Shown: positions 37,543 to 49,260 of the stretch, piece by piece
Layout of the letters: every line of letters begins with the position of its first letter
Numbering within the stretch: the first letter of the stretch is position 1
Source: Capitulum mitella
Lineage: Eukaryota > Arthropoda > Thecostraca > Pollicipedomorpha > Pollicipedidae
Assembly: GCA_030062745.1 (NCBI GenBank)
Contig: CP099839.1
Coordinates: forward strand, 29,511,451-29,575,450
DNA length: 64,000 bases
Direction: 5' to 3'
Program-made: the position numbers and the translations under genes
Notes under the pieces: generated by a model
The model's input: the letters and a program-made list of their open reading frames with translations, nothing else
Told to the model about the DNA's origin: nothing
Databases searched by the model: none

Positions 37543-37940
37543 CAGGGATGTAAATTTCTGTGAAAGATTGGGGGGCCGAGCCGAGGTCCCTGCAGCCTAA
37601 CTTACCCCAAAGTTGGGTTTCTCAACGGATTTAGCCCACTTCGTTTTGACCAACGGAAATTTATAAGTTTTTTTGTTACTATTTATCGAATGAAAGATTG
37701 CATTTATCCTCATGGGTATATATAAACAGAAAATGGGAAGATAGGTACATGCATCGCTTTAGACTTTATTCCTCACTTTACGCTTATCTCTTATCTATTG
37801 CGGCCGGTCTTTTCGCTATTATTACTTATTTCCCTTAAAAACCAACGAAAAATACTGGGGCCAAAACCAGAATTGGTTGGGCCTATATCAATATTGGGTG
37901 GGCCAGAACCCTCTCAAAAGAATACAAATCGACACCTTTG
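37543..37940 (+). mobile_element. 427-bp-class hAT-like MITE, copy 1
   Basis: Starts CAGGGATGTAAATTTCTG and ends ATCGACACCTTTG, flanked by CTTCACAG and TTTCACAG (7 of 8). The body matches the other two copies: GGGGGGCCGAGCC, GTGGGTTTCTC-like and AGCCCACTT blocks appear in the same order. Termini are more eroded than in copy 3, so it looks older. Confidence 0.88.
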
Positions 37941-38142
37941 TTTCACAGTAACGTGTAATGCTTAAGTCTTGGCATGTTGCAGTTACATCCCTCTACCCTA
38001 TATTCTTCTAAGAGATTTTGAAGTTGGTTTGACGTTATCAGTCATAATATCCTCTGAAGTGTGCTTACAATGAGAGCGCGCGCCACGTGTTGCAGAAAAG
38101 AACAACGCGCTAAATAAAGCCAATCACCAACCACCAATTAAC

Positions 38143-38340
38143 GTGATCAATAGCTCAGTTGGTAAAGCGCTGATCTCCCCGTTCTCGCAAGACTGGTTCG
38201 AGTCACTTCGTTGCTCGATGTCTGGATCTGAAATCTATGCAACAAGTTCTGCATAGCACGGCATTCGATCTCAAGCATCGCCCTATGAAACAATTCGGAT
38301 CAAATTCATCAAGAAAAGGGAAAGTAATAAAAAATCAGTT
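38143..38340 (+). mobile_element. tRNA-derived SINE
   Basis: A tRNA-like head carries an A box (TAGCTCAGTTGG at 38,151-38,162) and a B box (GGTTCGAGTCA at 38,195-38,205) at normal spacing for an RNA polymerase III promoter. The anticodon arm does not fold into a functional tRNA. A tRNA-unrelated body and an A-rich end (AAAGTAATAAAAAATC) follow. Confidence 0.75.
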
Positions 38341-38679
38341 AACTTGAATGTACATTTCAGGACATCCCGAGTGATTTTTCTCCTGTTTGTGCGTCATTAG
38401 GCGTCGTGCGTCAGTAGGGCCCTTTCCCCTATATCTTTCGTGTGCAAGCGCCAGTGTTTCCCGGTAGAAAAGCGTGCTTTGCACGCTTTTAGTCAGTGAG
38501 ATTCCAAGCATGGTGGTCTCTCGGAAAGGTTCAGATCGAGACGTTTTTCATCCATTCATTTGTTCAGTCAGCCGTTCAGCCAGTCCAAGCTTCCGAGCGT
38601 CTAGCGCCCGAACGTGCTAGCCGATCGCGACTCAAGTGGCACCATCGGGTGCGCCGAACTGGCGGACAGATTGTGGTGC

Positions 38680-39400
38680 CGGTTTCGAAGCGTATTGTGG
38701 CGTGTGGCACGTGCCACGTGACGCAAGCTGGGCCTCTGCAGAATCCAACTAATCACGGGTACAGGTCAAACGGTGGGTCCTGTTGACTCAAGACTTGGTG
38801 ACAGCATGGGCCCCATTTGCGGATGCGTGCTACTGTGATCGGCACCCACGTGCGATCCACGTGGCAATCCACAGGCACGTGTTTTGATTTGGAATCAGGA
38901 GCTCCGAATGCTATCAGAAATGATCTAAGCGGCTGAAATTTGGTAGGTAGATAGACCAGCACTAGGGCTATCCAGCGATACCTCACATGATGGGCTGGTG
39001 CAATGGGTCACGTGCAGCGCGTGTGTGTCTTTTTTACACCCCTGCGTTTGTTATGGGGCAATTGGCGGGGCGAAGACGGCGCAGTTTGGTGCGATGATGG
39101 TTTGGAAAGGTGGACGGGCAGTTGGATGATCACTTTCAATGGATTCGGGCCGAAACAGGATGCAGCTTACACTCGAAGCGCGAGATGTCTAAACGATTAA
39201 CACCCCTTTTTCATAATCGCAAGACTACTACGACTGGGATCCTGAAAATTGGCGGACAGGACTACGTGATCCGTGTCATTCGACACACGTGGCTGTTTTT
39301 CATGTAAATAGTGAACCTGTTTGACCTACAGGCCTTTGGTTTGGGAACCGTTGATGCTGAATACGCCAAAACTTGTGGTGGACTGCAAAGTCACAAATGT
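38680..39400 (+). repeat. dispersed repeat J, copy 2
   Basis: Plus-strand counterpart of the 19.65-20.43 kb repeat, diverged by many small differences. It runs into a tandem duplication at its right end. Confidence 0.8.
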
Positions 39401-39895
39401 CATCCAGGACAAGAAAGATTTAGTATGTCTAGTACGCTTAAATTTAGTGCATCAGTGGAAAGATGCGATCTAGGTGAGCGTGCAGCTTGTTGGACTTAAG
39501 TTCCTCCGTTTGCGGAAGATGCACAGTTCATTTCTACCTGCATGACGCAAAACCGTTACCCCTGTCAAGCTGAAAATTGGCGGACAAGAGTACGTGATTG
39601 GTAGCAATCGATATGTCTGACTGCTTTGCGTGCCAATAGCCTCAGCCTGGCGTGAGCGGAGCGCACGTGCTGAGGTGTACCCCTTTACCATTCAGGCCTT
39701 TGGTTTGCCAACCGTTGACGCTGGACGTGCCAGATTTTGTCATGGACTGCAGTCATTAACTGCATCCAGCATCAGCAAGATTTAAAGCATCAGTGGCAAG
39801 ATTCCACCCATGTGAACGTGCAACTTGTTGGACTTGGTATCCTTCATTCGCAAGAACGTGTATGAAGCATTTCTACCTGCATGACGTCCTTTCGA
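39230..39895. repeat. two tandem units of about 340-360 bp at the end of repeat J
   Basis: TGAAAATTGGCGGACA, AGGCCTTTGGTTTG and TTTCTACCTGCATGACG each recur once at offsets of about 329, 364 and 339 bp. The units are clearly diverged. Confidence 0.8.
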
Positions 39896-40329
39896 CACCA
39901 TGGTGATGTGGAGCTTGAAGGCTGGAACAGAGCAGTGCCAGCGACCCCCCCCCCCCTCCTCCGCTCCCCTCCCTCTGGGACCGGGCAGACATCTACATGA
40001 GCAGCACGCCCGGAACGTCATACTCGTACAAAGAGCGTGGAATGTGAACAGCGCGGACTTTATGTGTCATATCATTTCATAGGGGTAATGCTGGTTCTAA
40101 ATGGGTGCTCAGGTTAGGACGCAATGCAAAACTTCAGTCACATCTGTCAATGACCTTTTTGGGATCACAGGTCACTTATTCACATTTGAGGTCACGGCCA
40201 ATCCGTGCGACTTGGTCATAGAGATCTGCTGTTTAAGTTTTCATTGCATGCAAAATTTAGCAGCGTTGAACGCCACACTTTTTTACTATCGCGGAAAATT
40301 CTTAAGCAAACTGCAAAGTGAAATTGACC

Positions 40330-41170
40330 CCACCAGAATGCGTGGCAAGGAGGGGGCATATCAGACGGTATATCGGACCACTGGTTCACTGATTACTTCG
40401 CCAACCGCTCTCAGACTGTCAGGGATTGGAGCACTTGTTTGGACGTCCCTCTCGGTGTAATTCAAGGCAGTTTCATTGGTGTTTTGATGTTCCCATTCTT
40501 CGCTGGTGGCCTGACCTGCCATCTGTTGAGGTAAGTCAAAATCACCACGCACGCAGATGAGACTCAGCTACTCCACACAGTCCCAGACCTTGACAGCGTT
40601 GGCGGACTGACGGTGTTCGTCGAGCGCGACCTGGGGCACTCTCGGCACCTTTCAGGCGTGCTCTACCCGACCGCGCCGTCTGGAAACCACTAGAGAGCGC
40701 ATCCCGCCGTGCGGTGGAGACGTGGAACGCCCTACCACCCACTGTTTGCCACTGCAAGAAACTGCAGTCTTTTAAAAAAACCAACTCGTAACTTTATCGC
40801 TCGACAGGGTCTTGACTTTTACTGATTTTTGCACTATTATATCTTTTCACCCAATGGATCCCGTCACCGTATTGGCCAAACTTCCCAGTACAAAGTCATA
40901 TATGCCTGTGTTCATTATTACTCCATATTTAGGTTAGGTCACCATGTTGCATTTTCACTGTCATCATGGTGTCACAATCTGTCCATCTTTCAGCAGCCTG
41001 GCCACGTTTTTAGCTTTCATTTTACCCCTTAGTATTTACAACCGGATTTTAGGTGCCCCTTATTTTATTTATGCTAGTACCTATTGTTTTGACGCAGTGA
41101 CGTAAAAACCCGTGGCCACGATAAGCGACTAAGATTGACAATAAATAGATAACTAAATAAATAAATAAGC
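40330..41170 (+). mobile_element. CR1/L2-like LINE fragment with RT motifs
   Basis: Successive frames read HWFTDYFANRSQTVRD, then PLGVIQGSFIGVLMF, then HADETQLL, matching the order 'WF..YL..R', 'GVPQGSVLGP..F' and 'YADDTQL' of non-LTR reverse transcriptases. A later frame reads SRRAVETWNALPP followed by KLQSFKK, the usual ORF2 C-terminus. The region between is shortened and frames change several times, so the copy is inactive. The 3' end carries an untranslated stretch and a tail of AATA/AAATA units near 41,140-41,168. The catalytic YADD is HADE here. The 5' edge is uncertain. Confidence 0.7.
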
Positions 41171-41681
41171 AATGCCTCACTTCATGGCTAAGTGTGGTCT
41201 AAACTTGCTCTGGGGGCCACCTTTACCACTGGTGTGGAGATCACCGTACGGATCCAGCAAATATTCTTGCAGGTGGAGGGTCGATGCTAGGTCCGGTCGG
41301 AACATCTGTTAGGAGGTTGGGCCGAGGCCGGGGGAGCGAACAGTTTATATCGGGTTGGTGACCTGTCCACAGTCCTAGGATAAGCTTGGTTCTACGTTCA
41401 GCTTAACACTTGTCCTGGACTTAAGTCTAAAGTCTAGGATGAACGCGTAAATCAGAATTCGTGGTAGTGTCTTGGTTTGTGTCAGTGATGACGTTATAAC
41501 CAAACACAGTGACATGTCATGCAATGTTTGAAACAAAGGCGGCGGAAGCTATTTTGACATGGGGGCAAACCGTTCGCGGATCCAGCCACCCCATTCGATG
41601 GAATCTAAAGTACCCGTAAATTCTGATTTCTCCTCAGGTTTGGGTCACTGCATTTTGGGTTCAGACCAGACATGACAAGAA
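41171..41681. other. no gene recognised
   Basis: Sequence between the LINE tail and the first element of the nested cluster. It contains AGGCGGCGGAAGCTATTTTG, reminiscent of MITE termini, without a partner. Confidence 0.4.
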
Positions 41682-41689
41682 ATAAATGT

Positions 41690-43506
41690 CAGTGGCGGTT
41701 CCTCCATTGAGGCACGTGACGAATTCCCTCACTTCTAGTGCTGAGTTTTACCAACATTTTTTGCATTCCATCATTCTTATCAAGTGTCTTATCAAAATGG
41801 TAGATCACAACTCTCAAGAAAACAGAACATCGATGGCAACTCAACCTGTTCATTATTTTGAGAAAATTAAAGCATATCCTTTGGCAAACAGCACTAGTTC
41901 TCATTCGAAGGCCATTGGGAAAAGCTCCGAATGAGGCAAGCCTCACACCAGGGGTGTCGATTTGTATTCTTTTGAGAGGGTCTTGGCCCATCCAATGTTG
42001 CTTTGGGCCCACTCAATGTTGATTCGGGCCCACACAATGTTGGTCTGGGCCACTCCTAATATGTTCGATCGATTTAAAAGGCAAATGAGTAATAATAACG
42101 GAAATAACAGCCGCAATAGATAACAGATAGGCAGAAAGTCAAGAATAAAGTCTAAAGCAATGTATCTATCTATCTTTCTATCTTCTGTCTACATATACGA
42201 CTATATACGTGGGGATAAATGCAATTTTTCATTTGATAAATAGTAACAAAAATCTTGCAAATTCCCGTTGGTCAAAGTAAAGTGGGGTTGACAAACTCAC
42301 ATCTGGGGGGAGGTCAGGTTGTCGGGCCCGCGGCTTGGCTCCCCCAGTCATTTACGGAAATTGGCACTCCTGCCTCATATGGCTAACATATCAAATCGGA
42401 AGCGTGTTATTTCTTGCTGATTTTAACGTGTTAGATAAATTGATTACTGAGTGTCATTTCAGTTCATGAGCTGTGTGAGGGTATAAGTGTCTGCATGTGG
42501 TCTCAACTCACCTGTTCCAGGTAGATCCGAGCCGTGAATTTGTCACCGGTAGTGCTTAGCTTCATTTTTTGCTTGCAATAGCAGTGGTAGTAGTAGCGCG
42601 TTAGCCGATCTGACAGTGAGCGCTGGAGCATTTAAAAGGTATGATTAAGCTAGCTATGGCCATGGATCAAGCATATCATGGTTACCAGTCGTTTCATACC
42701 ATGGTTGTGCCCAGTAAGGTGGGTAGGATTTCGATAAGAGGGGGTCAAAGTTAAGGCAAAAGGGCTTGACAATGCTCAAGATAGATCAGATGTCAGTTGA
42801 AGCCATGCTGCGCTCACGCATGCATAAGCTGGCATCAGGGAAAGGGGATATCTCATAAGAGTTCCATGTTAAAGCCCCAGTTTTTTGGAACTGATGCCTG
42901 CCCCAGTAATACTGGAATTGACACTTTCGGGCGACGGACATAAACAAAATGTACACACATCAGCGGTAACTGTAAAAGTCATAGCCCCATCCAAAGTAAA
43001 CAGGCCAATGCTCCCGGGATGTATTGAAATATGTGTGCTACAAAATAAAATTGAATAATATGGTACGTTTATTCGAGGGCGACGGACATACGCAAGGTAC
43101 GGAAACATTTGTAAATTTGGTAACGTGCCAAGTGGGAATGGTGGCCAGATTCCTGCAAATGACTTATATCAGGAACTGAGCCTAAAAGGCGTTGCGAGAT
43201 AGAGAAATGTAAGCAGATGCGTGGCATAATTGGTTCATGTTCCTGAATTAGTGCGGAAATGCTTAGCCAAGCTGTACCTAAAATGAGCCTGCCGTTTGAT
43301 TTTACTTTCCTAGTGCCTTGGTAATGGTGGGAATAAAACCAACAAAAAAACAAGTAAAAAAAAGAAACCCCTACAATGCAAATTAAAGTGGCCAAAATTC
43401 GGATGAAAAACTGCTTCTGGCTGGTCAGCCATTATTTCCATCCCAGCGCGAAATATTATAGCTATGATGGTGCCTCACCCGTTGAAAAACCCTAGCGCCG
43501 CCACTG
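41690..43506. mobile_element. hAT-like non-autonomous element, host of a nested MITE
   Basis: Starts CAGTGGCGGTTCCTCC and ends CCTAGCGCCGCCACTG, so the termini are inverted (CAGTGGCGG). It is flanked by ATAAATGT (41,682-41,689) and ATAAATGC (43,507-43,514), an 8-bp target duplication with one difference, as expected for hAT superfamily insertions. Total 1,817 bp including a 424-bp element inserted at 41,949-42,372. No transposase-like frame seen. Confidence 0.85.
41949..42372 (-). mobile_element. 427-bp-class hAT-like MITE, copy 2 (inverted)
   Basis: Starts CAGGGGTGTCGATTTGTATT and ends with a CACTCCTG terminus. Flanks are CCTCACAC and CCTCATAT, a 6-of-8 match. It is the reverse complement of the 43,896-44,322 copy over its whole length, including three short internal repeats around GGGCCCA-CAATGTT. 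It is nested in the 41,690-43,506 element. Confidence 0.88.
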
Positions 43507-43616
43507 ATAAATGCAATGAAATTACGGTGATGATGATCAACGAATCATTTTACCCCCCACTGCCCTCTGGTACCGTACTTTTAGTTTGTAATAAAATCAT
43601 ATTAATTTACCACATG

Positions 43617-44910
43617 CAATAGTGCGCACAGCTAACCGAAAAGTTAGCTTCGAAAACCGCTAATCCGCTAAATTAAAAGTTAACTTTCATAACGCTGAGT
43701 CGATAAACCTCTAAAAGATTTAACGGGAGCTAACAATAACTGTTAACCGCCTGATTTGTTACATGATTTTAGGTTCGGTTTAGCTTTTTGGCTGTACCAT
43801 GGACTCGCCTACATACCCATGCCCACGCCTGTCAATATGTGCGTGGCCTGGCGCTGTCGGGCGCAAGGCTTTACATAACGTTCCATTCTTGAACACAGGG
43901 GCGTCAGTTTCTGTAAATGATTGGGTGGGCCGAGCCGTCGGTCCCACAACCTAACTTGCCCCCAAATGTGGGTTTCTCGACGGTATTTAGCCCACTTTGT
44001 TTTGAGCAATGAAGGCTTTCGAGTTTTTTGTTACTATTTTTCAAATAAAAAATCGTGCATATCCCATGTATATAGATATATATGTGTGCATATGTATGTA
44101 TCCGTATGTAGAAGATAGAGAGATACATACATCACTTTATGCCTTATGCTGTACTTTTTGCCTATCTTGTTATCTATAACGGCCATTTCTTCCGTTATTT
44201 TTGCCCGATTCGCTTTAAAACTGGCAGAAAATATTGGAGGGGCCCAAACCAACATCGGAGGGGCCCAAATCAGCATTGGGTGGGCCAGGGCCCCTTCGAA
44301 AGAATAGAAATCGATACCCCTGCTTGAACAACTAGAGTTTTCTGAGACTTAAAAACATCACATTTGTCACGTACATGAGATGACTTTTTCGATGACGTTA
44401 GTTTTCTCTTGTATATCTGGAAATGACGGCAATGGGCGACGAATATAACCGATTTGTACGCACTTGTCCATCAGCTCGAGGATCGGTGGCCCAGTGACGC
44501 CATGTTTTCCAAGGCTGCTCCAAGAGCCCGTGCCTGTACATTCCATGACCATGAACTGAACTGCAGAATAACACAATGCTGGTCAGCTGCTGCTGCGTCG
44601 ACCAATTACGTCTTGTGTTTACGCATACTCATCCAACAGCGTGTCAGACGGACTGCTGCAGGCACGATCACAACAGATGGGAACAAACATGTATGGCTCT
44701 AGGATTTACAAGCGTTTCTGACCGTTAAGCTTTATTCAGTTTACCGGCGAAAAAAATCCTAGCGAATTTAAAGTTAGCGGAACTAAATTTAGCGGAGGAT
44801 AATTGCTCCGCTAATGGTTTTCAGAGTTAGCGGAAACGCTAATCAGCTAACTAAAAAGTTAGCCTTTTGAATTAGCGGTTAACGGATTAGCGGAACCATG
44901 TACACCACTG
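43617..44910. mobile_element. hAT-like non-autonomous element, host of a nested MITE
   Basis: Flanked on both sides by ACCACATG (43,609-43,616 and 44,911-44,918), a perfect 8-bp target duplication. Termini are CAATAGTGCGCACAG and the inverted CAGTGGTGTACATGG. Both subterminal regions are full of GTTAGCGG/CCGCTAAC motifs in opposite orientation. 1,294 bp in all, of which 427 bp is a nested MITE plus its own duplication. No coding potential seen. Confidence 0.92.
43896..44322 (+). mobile_element. 427-bp-class hAT-like MITE, copy 3
   Basis: Starts CAGGGGCGTCAGTTTCTG, ends ATCGATACCCCTG, and is flanked by a perfect 8-bp duplication CTTGAACA (43,888-43,895; 44,323-44,330). An internal triplet of about 25-bp units (GGGGCCCAAACCAACAT-like) lies near the 3' end. 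It is the best-preserved insertion of the three copies and is nested in the 43,617-44,910 element. Confidence 0.95.
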
Positions 44911-45229
44911 ACCACATGCTTTACGCATAGACAAGACGTACTAAAAAATATGTCGCTTCATTTGGTAGACGTTGTTTAGTCTGACGCACTGAAGGCGCAA
45001 AACTTGCTGTCTAAACAATAATGTGAACCGCATTTTTTACCCGATTTCTTGTCATCGCGCCAACATTTCATCTGGTTCAATGTGCTAGAAGGACTGGGAC
45101 TGCAGTCTGCAAACGGACGTTTCAGATGAATTTATCGGGCGTGCATGCATGAAAACAAAGTGCAAATACTTCGACAAAAAATGCAAGACTTCAGAAAGGT
45201 ATCTTTACATCAGTCAAGACTGTTCAAAT

Positions 45230-46598
45230 CAGTGGCATAGCCAGAATTTTTTTCTGGGAGGGGGAGGGGATCCTAGAGAATGAGGGACCCCAACATTGAG
45301 GGGCCCCCTTGAACGCTACAGAGACCTTCATGGTTAGAACGCTAGGAGTACTTGGTACTTTTCAGTATCATTAAGAAAGAGTGTGCCGGACAGCACTAAA
45401 ACGTAGGTAGATGTCATATCTATGACATCTGGTACGTTGCGCGAAGTTTCCAAACGTCTCCCATTTTATCCACCCGTGAATCCTCCATCTCAAAGACTCT
45501 AAAAATTGCAGAGGTGAATTATACGTTCAGCGCTGTTCAAGTTACTTGTATTTTACGGCGCTTTGACCAAATTTGATTATGTTGTCCAGGGATTTGCTCA
45601 TGATCACATACCCTGTCCTAGGGCCTGGCCAATGGGTACGCATACTTAAATAGTACAAAACAGCTGCCATCGATCGATAAATGGGAATAATTATGCAACG
45701 AAAGAATTGTGCATAAATAACGACCAGGGCGAAATTCCTTTATACTTGGTTTACCACATTTGGACGATACATCTGTTTGATCCTGTTTGTCGCAATGTAA
45801 GTAAACCAGATATGATGAACATTTTGAAAATAATGCCCTCTTTTCCATACATATTCCCAGCCCAGGACGTACACATGCTCAAGCCCGGCTTGTGGCGCGA
45901 AATGTCGGCGGAGCTGTTAACTCCCGCGCCGTGGTGATAACTAATCGAGTTGCAGTACACGGCGATGGCGCAGCGCATCGGCATTACGGTGACATTCATA
46001 GCGCGGTTATACCGTTCTACAGCAAGAAGCCGGGGAGGGCAGCAGACGTAGTATTCCCTTGTTCAAGCTTCGATAACTTTTGTGTAAGTGTGACTGCAGT
46101 CGGACACAAGTGCCCTCTTCTCAGCTAAAATTTACCCATGAACGCATCGATATTTACATCTATCTATGGACATGCTCGCAATATTGTTTTTTTCATAAAA
46201 CATGTCGCTGGTCCAGAATTTGGTCTGTTGAAAATTGAGAATTGCTGAAGCTGCGATGGTAAGATCCCTAGGACTTATTCTTGGGTTTTTCTTGGCTTAG
46301 GTCACGTCACTGGGTTCCCTTTCCGACACACCGACACCATCTCTCAGACTCAGACTCAGGCAGACTTTCTGGTCCTCGTGTATGCCTTTTGGTAGGTACA
46401 TGCCGGGAGGCCCACTTAGCTTTCCCGGCCAGGGGCACCCCGCTACCTGCGGAAGGGGTCTTTGCCTGGGGTCTGGAGCTCTTTGCGGAGGAGTGGGTTT
46501 GTCTTTGAGAGCACCTTCAGGCAAATGCCAGGGGCCCCTTTGTGTGCCAAAAAATGAGGAGGTCCGGGGGCCCTAGGACCTCCCTGGTTACGCTACTA
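45230..46598. mobile_element. hAT-like non-autonomous element
   Basis: Starts CAGTGGCATAGCCAGAATTT followed by a G-rich run and ends CCTCCCTGGTTACGCTACTA, so the inverted termini share the 'CAGTGGCGTAGCCAGG' pattern. Flanked by GTTCAAAT (45,222-45,229) and GTTCAAGT (46,599-46,606). 1,369 bp with GGGGCCC-rich ends. Frames inside do not resemble a transposase. Confidence 0.9.
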
Positions 46599-46606
46599 GT
46601 TCAAGT

Positions 46607-47473
46607 ACTTGCGCACAAGGAGGCATACGGGTATTAGCAGTCACTAACGAAACCATGTTGTTCTGATTCTGTTATGGGAACTTGTCTTTCGATCTCTGTC
46701 TCTCTAGATCTTTCTTTGTCCTTCTCTGTTTAGACATAGTTTTTATGACGTTTTTAAACTCCCGAAATCGGAGGCTGTCTGAAACCCGGCACTATGGAAA
46801 ATTTCCTTTTCAGCTACAAACAAAATGAGCTGGTCTGGATCGCGACCAGCGAAAACACGCAAAACGCCACATGCAAGTTATTCGTACGCCTTCATTTGAA
46901 TCAACCTTAAAGAAACACGACCAATTATTTTTACAGACGTGTGCAGATCTAGGAACTTAGTGGCGCAGCGGTTTAAGCAATGGAACTTTGAAAATGCGAA
47001 ACGCCAAAACCAGTTTCTATTTCAAGACTCGGCTGCCAGATATTTCAAGGTGGCATGCAGCCATTTTTTTGGGGGTGGGAGCAGAAAATATTTTAGTCCC
47101 CATGTCTTTCGATGGGGGCGCTTTGTCACTGTTGCCCCCCCCCCCCGCCTGCTTCTGCCGCCACTGGCATGAAATACTTTCCAGCATTTAAAACATTGTT
47201 ATTTCTGTAGGAAACAAGAGACAGGAGTCAAGCCTATAAAACTTAAACCAGCCGAGATCAGCGAAACCCCCACTAGATCACGAGGTGCCAGTTCGCAGCG
47301 ACGTTGAAAACAGATCAACGCAGTGATAACGAACGTCGAGAGACAAATACAAAAATTGTCATGAGTCTTCACAACAAACGGCGAGTTCATACATGCCAAC
47401 AATTGTTGATGTATGTGAATGAAACGAGACAAACCCTAGAGCCGTTTCCAGACTTTTCCAAATATAAATTACA
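46607..47473. other. gap between hAT-like elements, with a possible small MITE
   Basis: A C-run followed by CTTCTGCCGCCACTG (to 47,166) looks like another hAT-type terminus. A matching left end and target duplication could not be fixed. The rest is unremarkable. Confidence 0.35.
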
Positions 47474-47562
47474 CCGACAACCAGCGGCGTAGTCAGGATT
47501 CCACCCAGGAGGCGGGGCCAAAGCGGATCAAGGGGGCCCTCGTAACCAATGGGGGCCCTCAC

Positions 47563-49260
47563 CAAGGGCGGATCCAGGATTCTCCAAGGCAGGGGGGGGG
47601 GGGGGGCGAATGGTTAGTGCGGGCCCCCATTTTTTCTGCCCTTCAGATATGAAAAATGATGTAATTTTGTTTTTTTACGATAAAAGATAACCTCAAAAAT
47701 TCAAGCACCTCATCTTATTTGAGAAAATTCTGCGTTTCGTTCCCGAACAAAGTGGTCGAAATATGACAAAAACGGCGAGATTTCAGACAATTCCGTCCCT
47801 CCCTGCATTTGAAATGTCGTGCCTGTATCTAGTCCAGGAGCCAGTCTGTGCCCACCCCCATCTCGTAGTTTCAGGGGAATTTTTTGTCAGCTTGGTTTGG
47901 GTTCCCTCTTGTAGTTACAGGGACACTTCTGATGGTCTCGGGCCATCTGCTGTGCCAGGACCCTCTAGTGGTCTCAGGTTCCTTTTACAGTTTCACGGGT
48001 TCCGCGGGACGTCTCAGGCCTTCCTTTGGGAGTTTCAGAGGCGCCTCGGACAGTCTCAGGGACCCATCTGGCAGTTTCAGGGACGCTTAAACCATCTCAG
48101 GTTCCCTCCTGTTGTCCCTGGGACACTTTGCCGTCTATGGAACGCCTCGGGCACTAAAAAAGGCCCTCTATCAGTCTGTCTCCGCCGTGACAGAGGCACC
48201 TCTGGCAATCCTGTAGGTCCCTTGCCGTTTCAAGAGCAGTCCGGGCATCTCAAGGTCTAGTAGTTTCAGGGGCCCCTCTGGTCGTCTTAGGGGCCCCTAT
48301 TGCTACAGACTTCTAGTTAGCAGTCTCAAAAGTCCCTCTCTGGCAGTCTCAGTGGACCCAGTGTGGTCCTGGCTACCCCTATTATCGTGTCTGGGAAACA
48401 GTTTTGCCATCGCAGGGGCGTTCTGGCAGTTACAAAAGACCTTTTGACGATTTCATGGCTCCTGTGCAGTGTCATAGGCCCTCTGACCGTCTCCGGTGTA
48501 TGACATGTATGACATGTCATACACCGGTGTATGTATGACACCGTTACCGGTGTCCGGTCCCCATGGCTGTATCAGGGATCTTCCTCTGTTACGTGAGGTA
48601 TATTTGGCAGTCATTTAGGGCCTCTCTAGCCGTAGCAAGCGGCTTTTGGTGGTGCTTTAGGAGCCTCACTGGCAGTCTCAGGGGGACCTTGTCCATGCCA
48701 GGAGCCCGTTTATAATACTCGTGGACCCTCTAGCCGTCCAACGCCCCCATAAAATCCAAGTACCGTCTCAGAGGCCCTTTTATCGTCTTTGTCTCGCAGG
48801 GGCCCTGCGACCTTTTTGTCTCAGGTCTCAGGGGTCATCTGCGGTGTACGGGGCCATCTTACCGTGTCATGGTCTCATTAACCTTCCCGGAGGCCCTCTG
48901 ACTACATTAAGAACAAGACATTCAGAGGGGCCCGTAGGGACTCAGTCCTCATCTTGACCGTCTCAGGGGCCCTAGCAGCCATCTAGCGGTCTCAGGGTCA
49001 CTCTGCCGTGTTGGGGCCCTGTTGTGGTCTCAGGGGCCCTTTGGGAGCTTTAGGAGCCCTCTATGCGTCTCAGAGGTCATCTAACCCTTCAGAAGGCCTC
49101 CTTGACTGCATCAGGAGCCCGTCATGTTTTTTTTAGAGACCCCGTGAAGATCATACGGGGCCCCTTCGGGGCTCCTTTTAAGTCTGACAGAGGCCCCTTC
49201 TCATGCCTCAGGGGGGAGGGAGCGATCGCCCCAATTGCTCCTCCCTTGGATCTGCGCCTG
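47563..49260 (+). mobile_element. hAT-like element with satellite-like body, copy B
   Basis: Starts CAAGGGCGGATCCAGGATTC and a long G run, ends CCCTTGGATCTGCGCCTG. Flanks are GCCCTCAC and GCCCTCGG (6 of 8). After about 250 bp of non-repetitive sequence, the body is a degenerate tandem array of about 30-bp units, consensus roughly GTCTCAGGGGCCCCTCTGGC. The 165-codon frame at 47,763-48,260 is a by-product of this array. It is homologous end to end with the inverted copy at 12.8-15.5 kb and nested in the 47,482-49,943 element. Confidence 0.88.
48493..48527. repeat. perfect 15-bp hairpin inside copy B
   Basis: CCGGTGTATGACATG and its exact reverse complement are separated by 5 bp. A further partial GTATGACACCG follows. 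Confidence 0.85.

Noticed and set aside
46958-47010. tRNA-like A box (TGGCGCAGCGGTTTAAGC)
   Set aside because: No B box at the expected distance. The similarity to a MITE terminus (AGTGGCGCAGCGG) explains it as well.
47763-48260. 165-codon frame with Ser/Gly/Phe repeats
   Set aside because: By-product of the degenerate 30-bp array in the hAT-like copy B. Equivalent frames in copy A (13,028-13,555 and 13,652-13,996) differ entirely.
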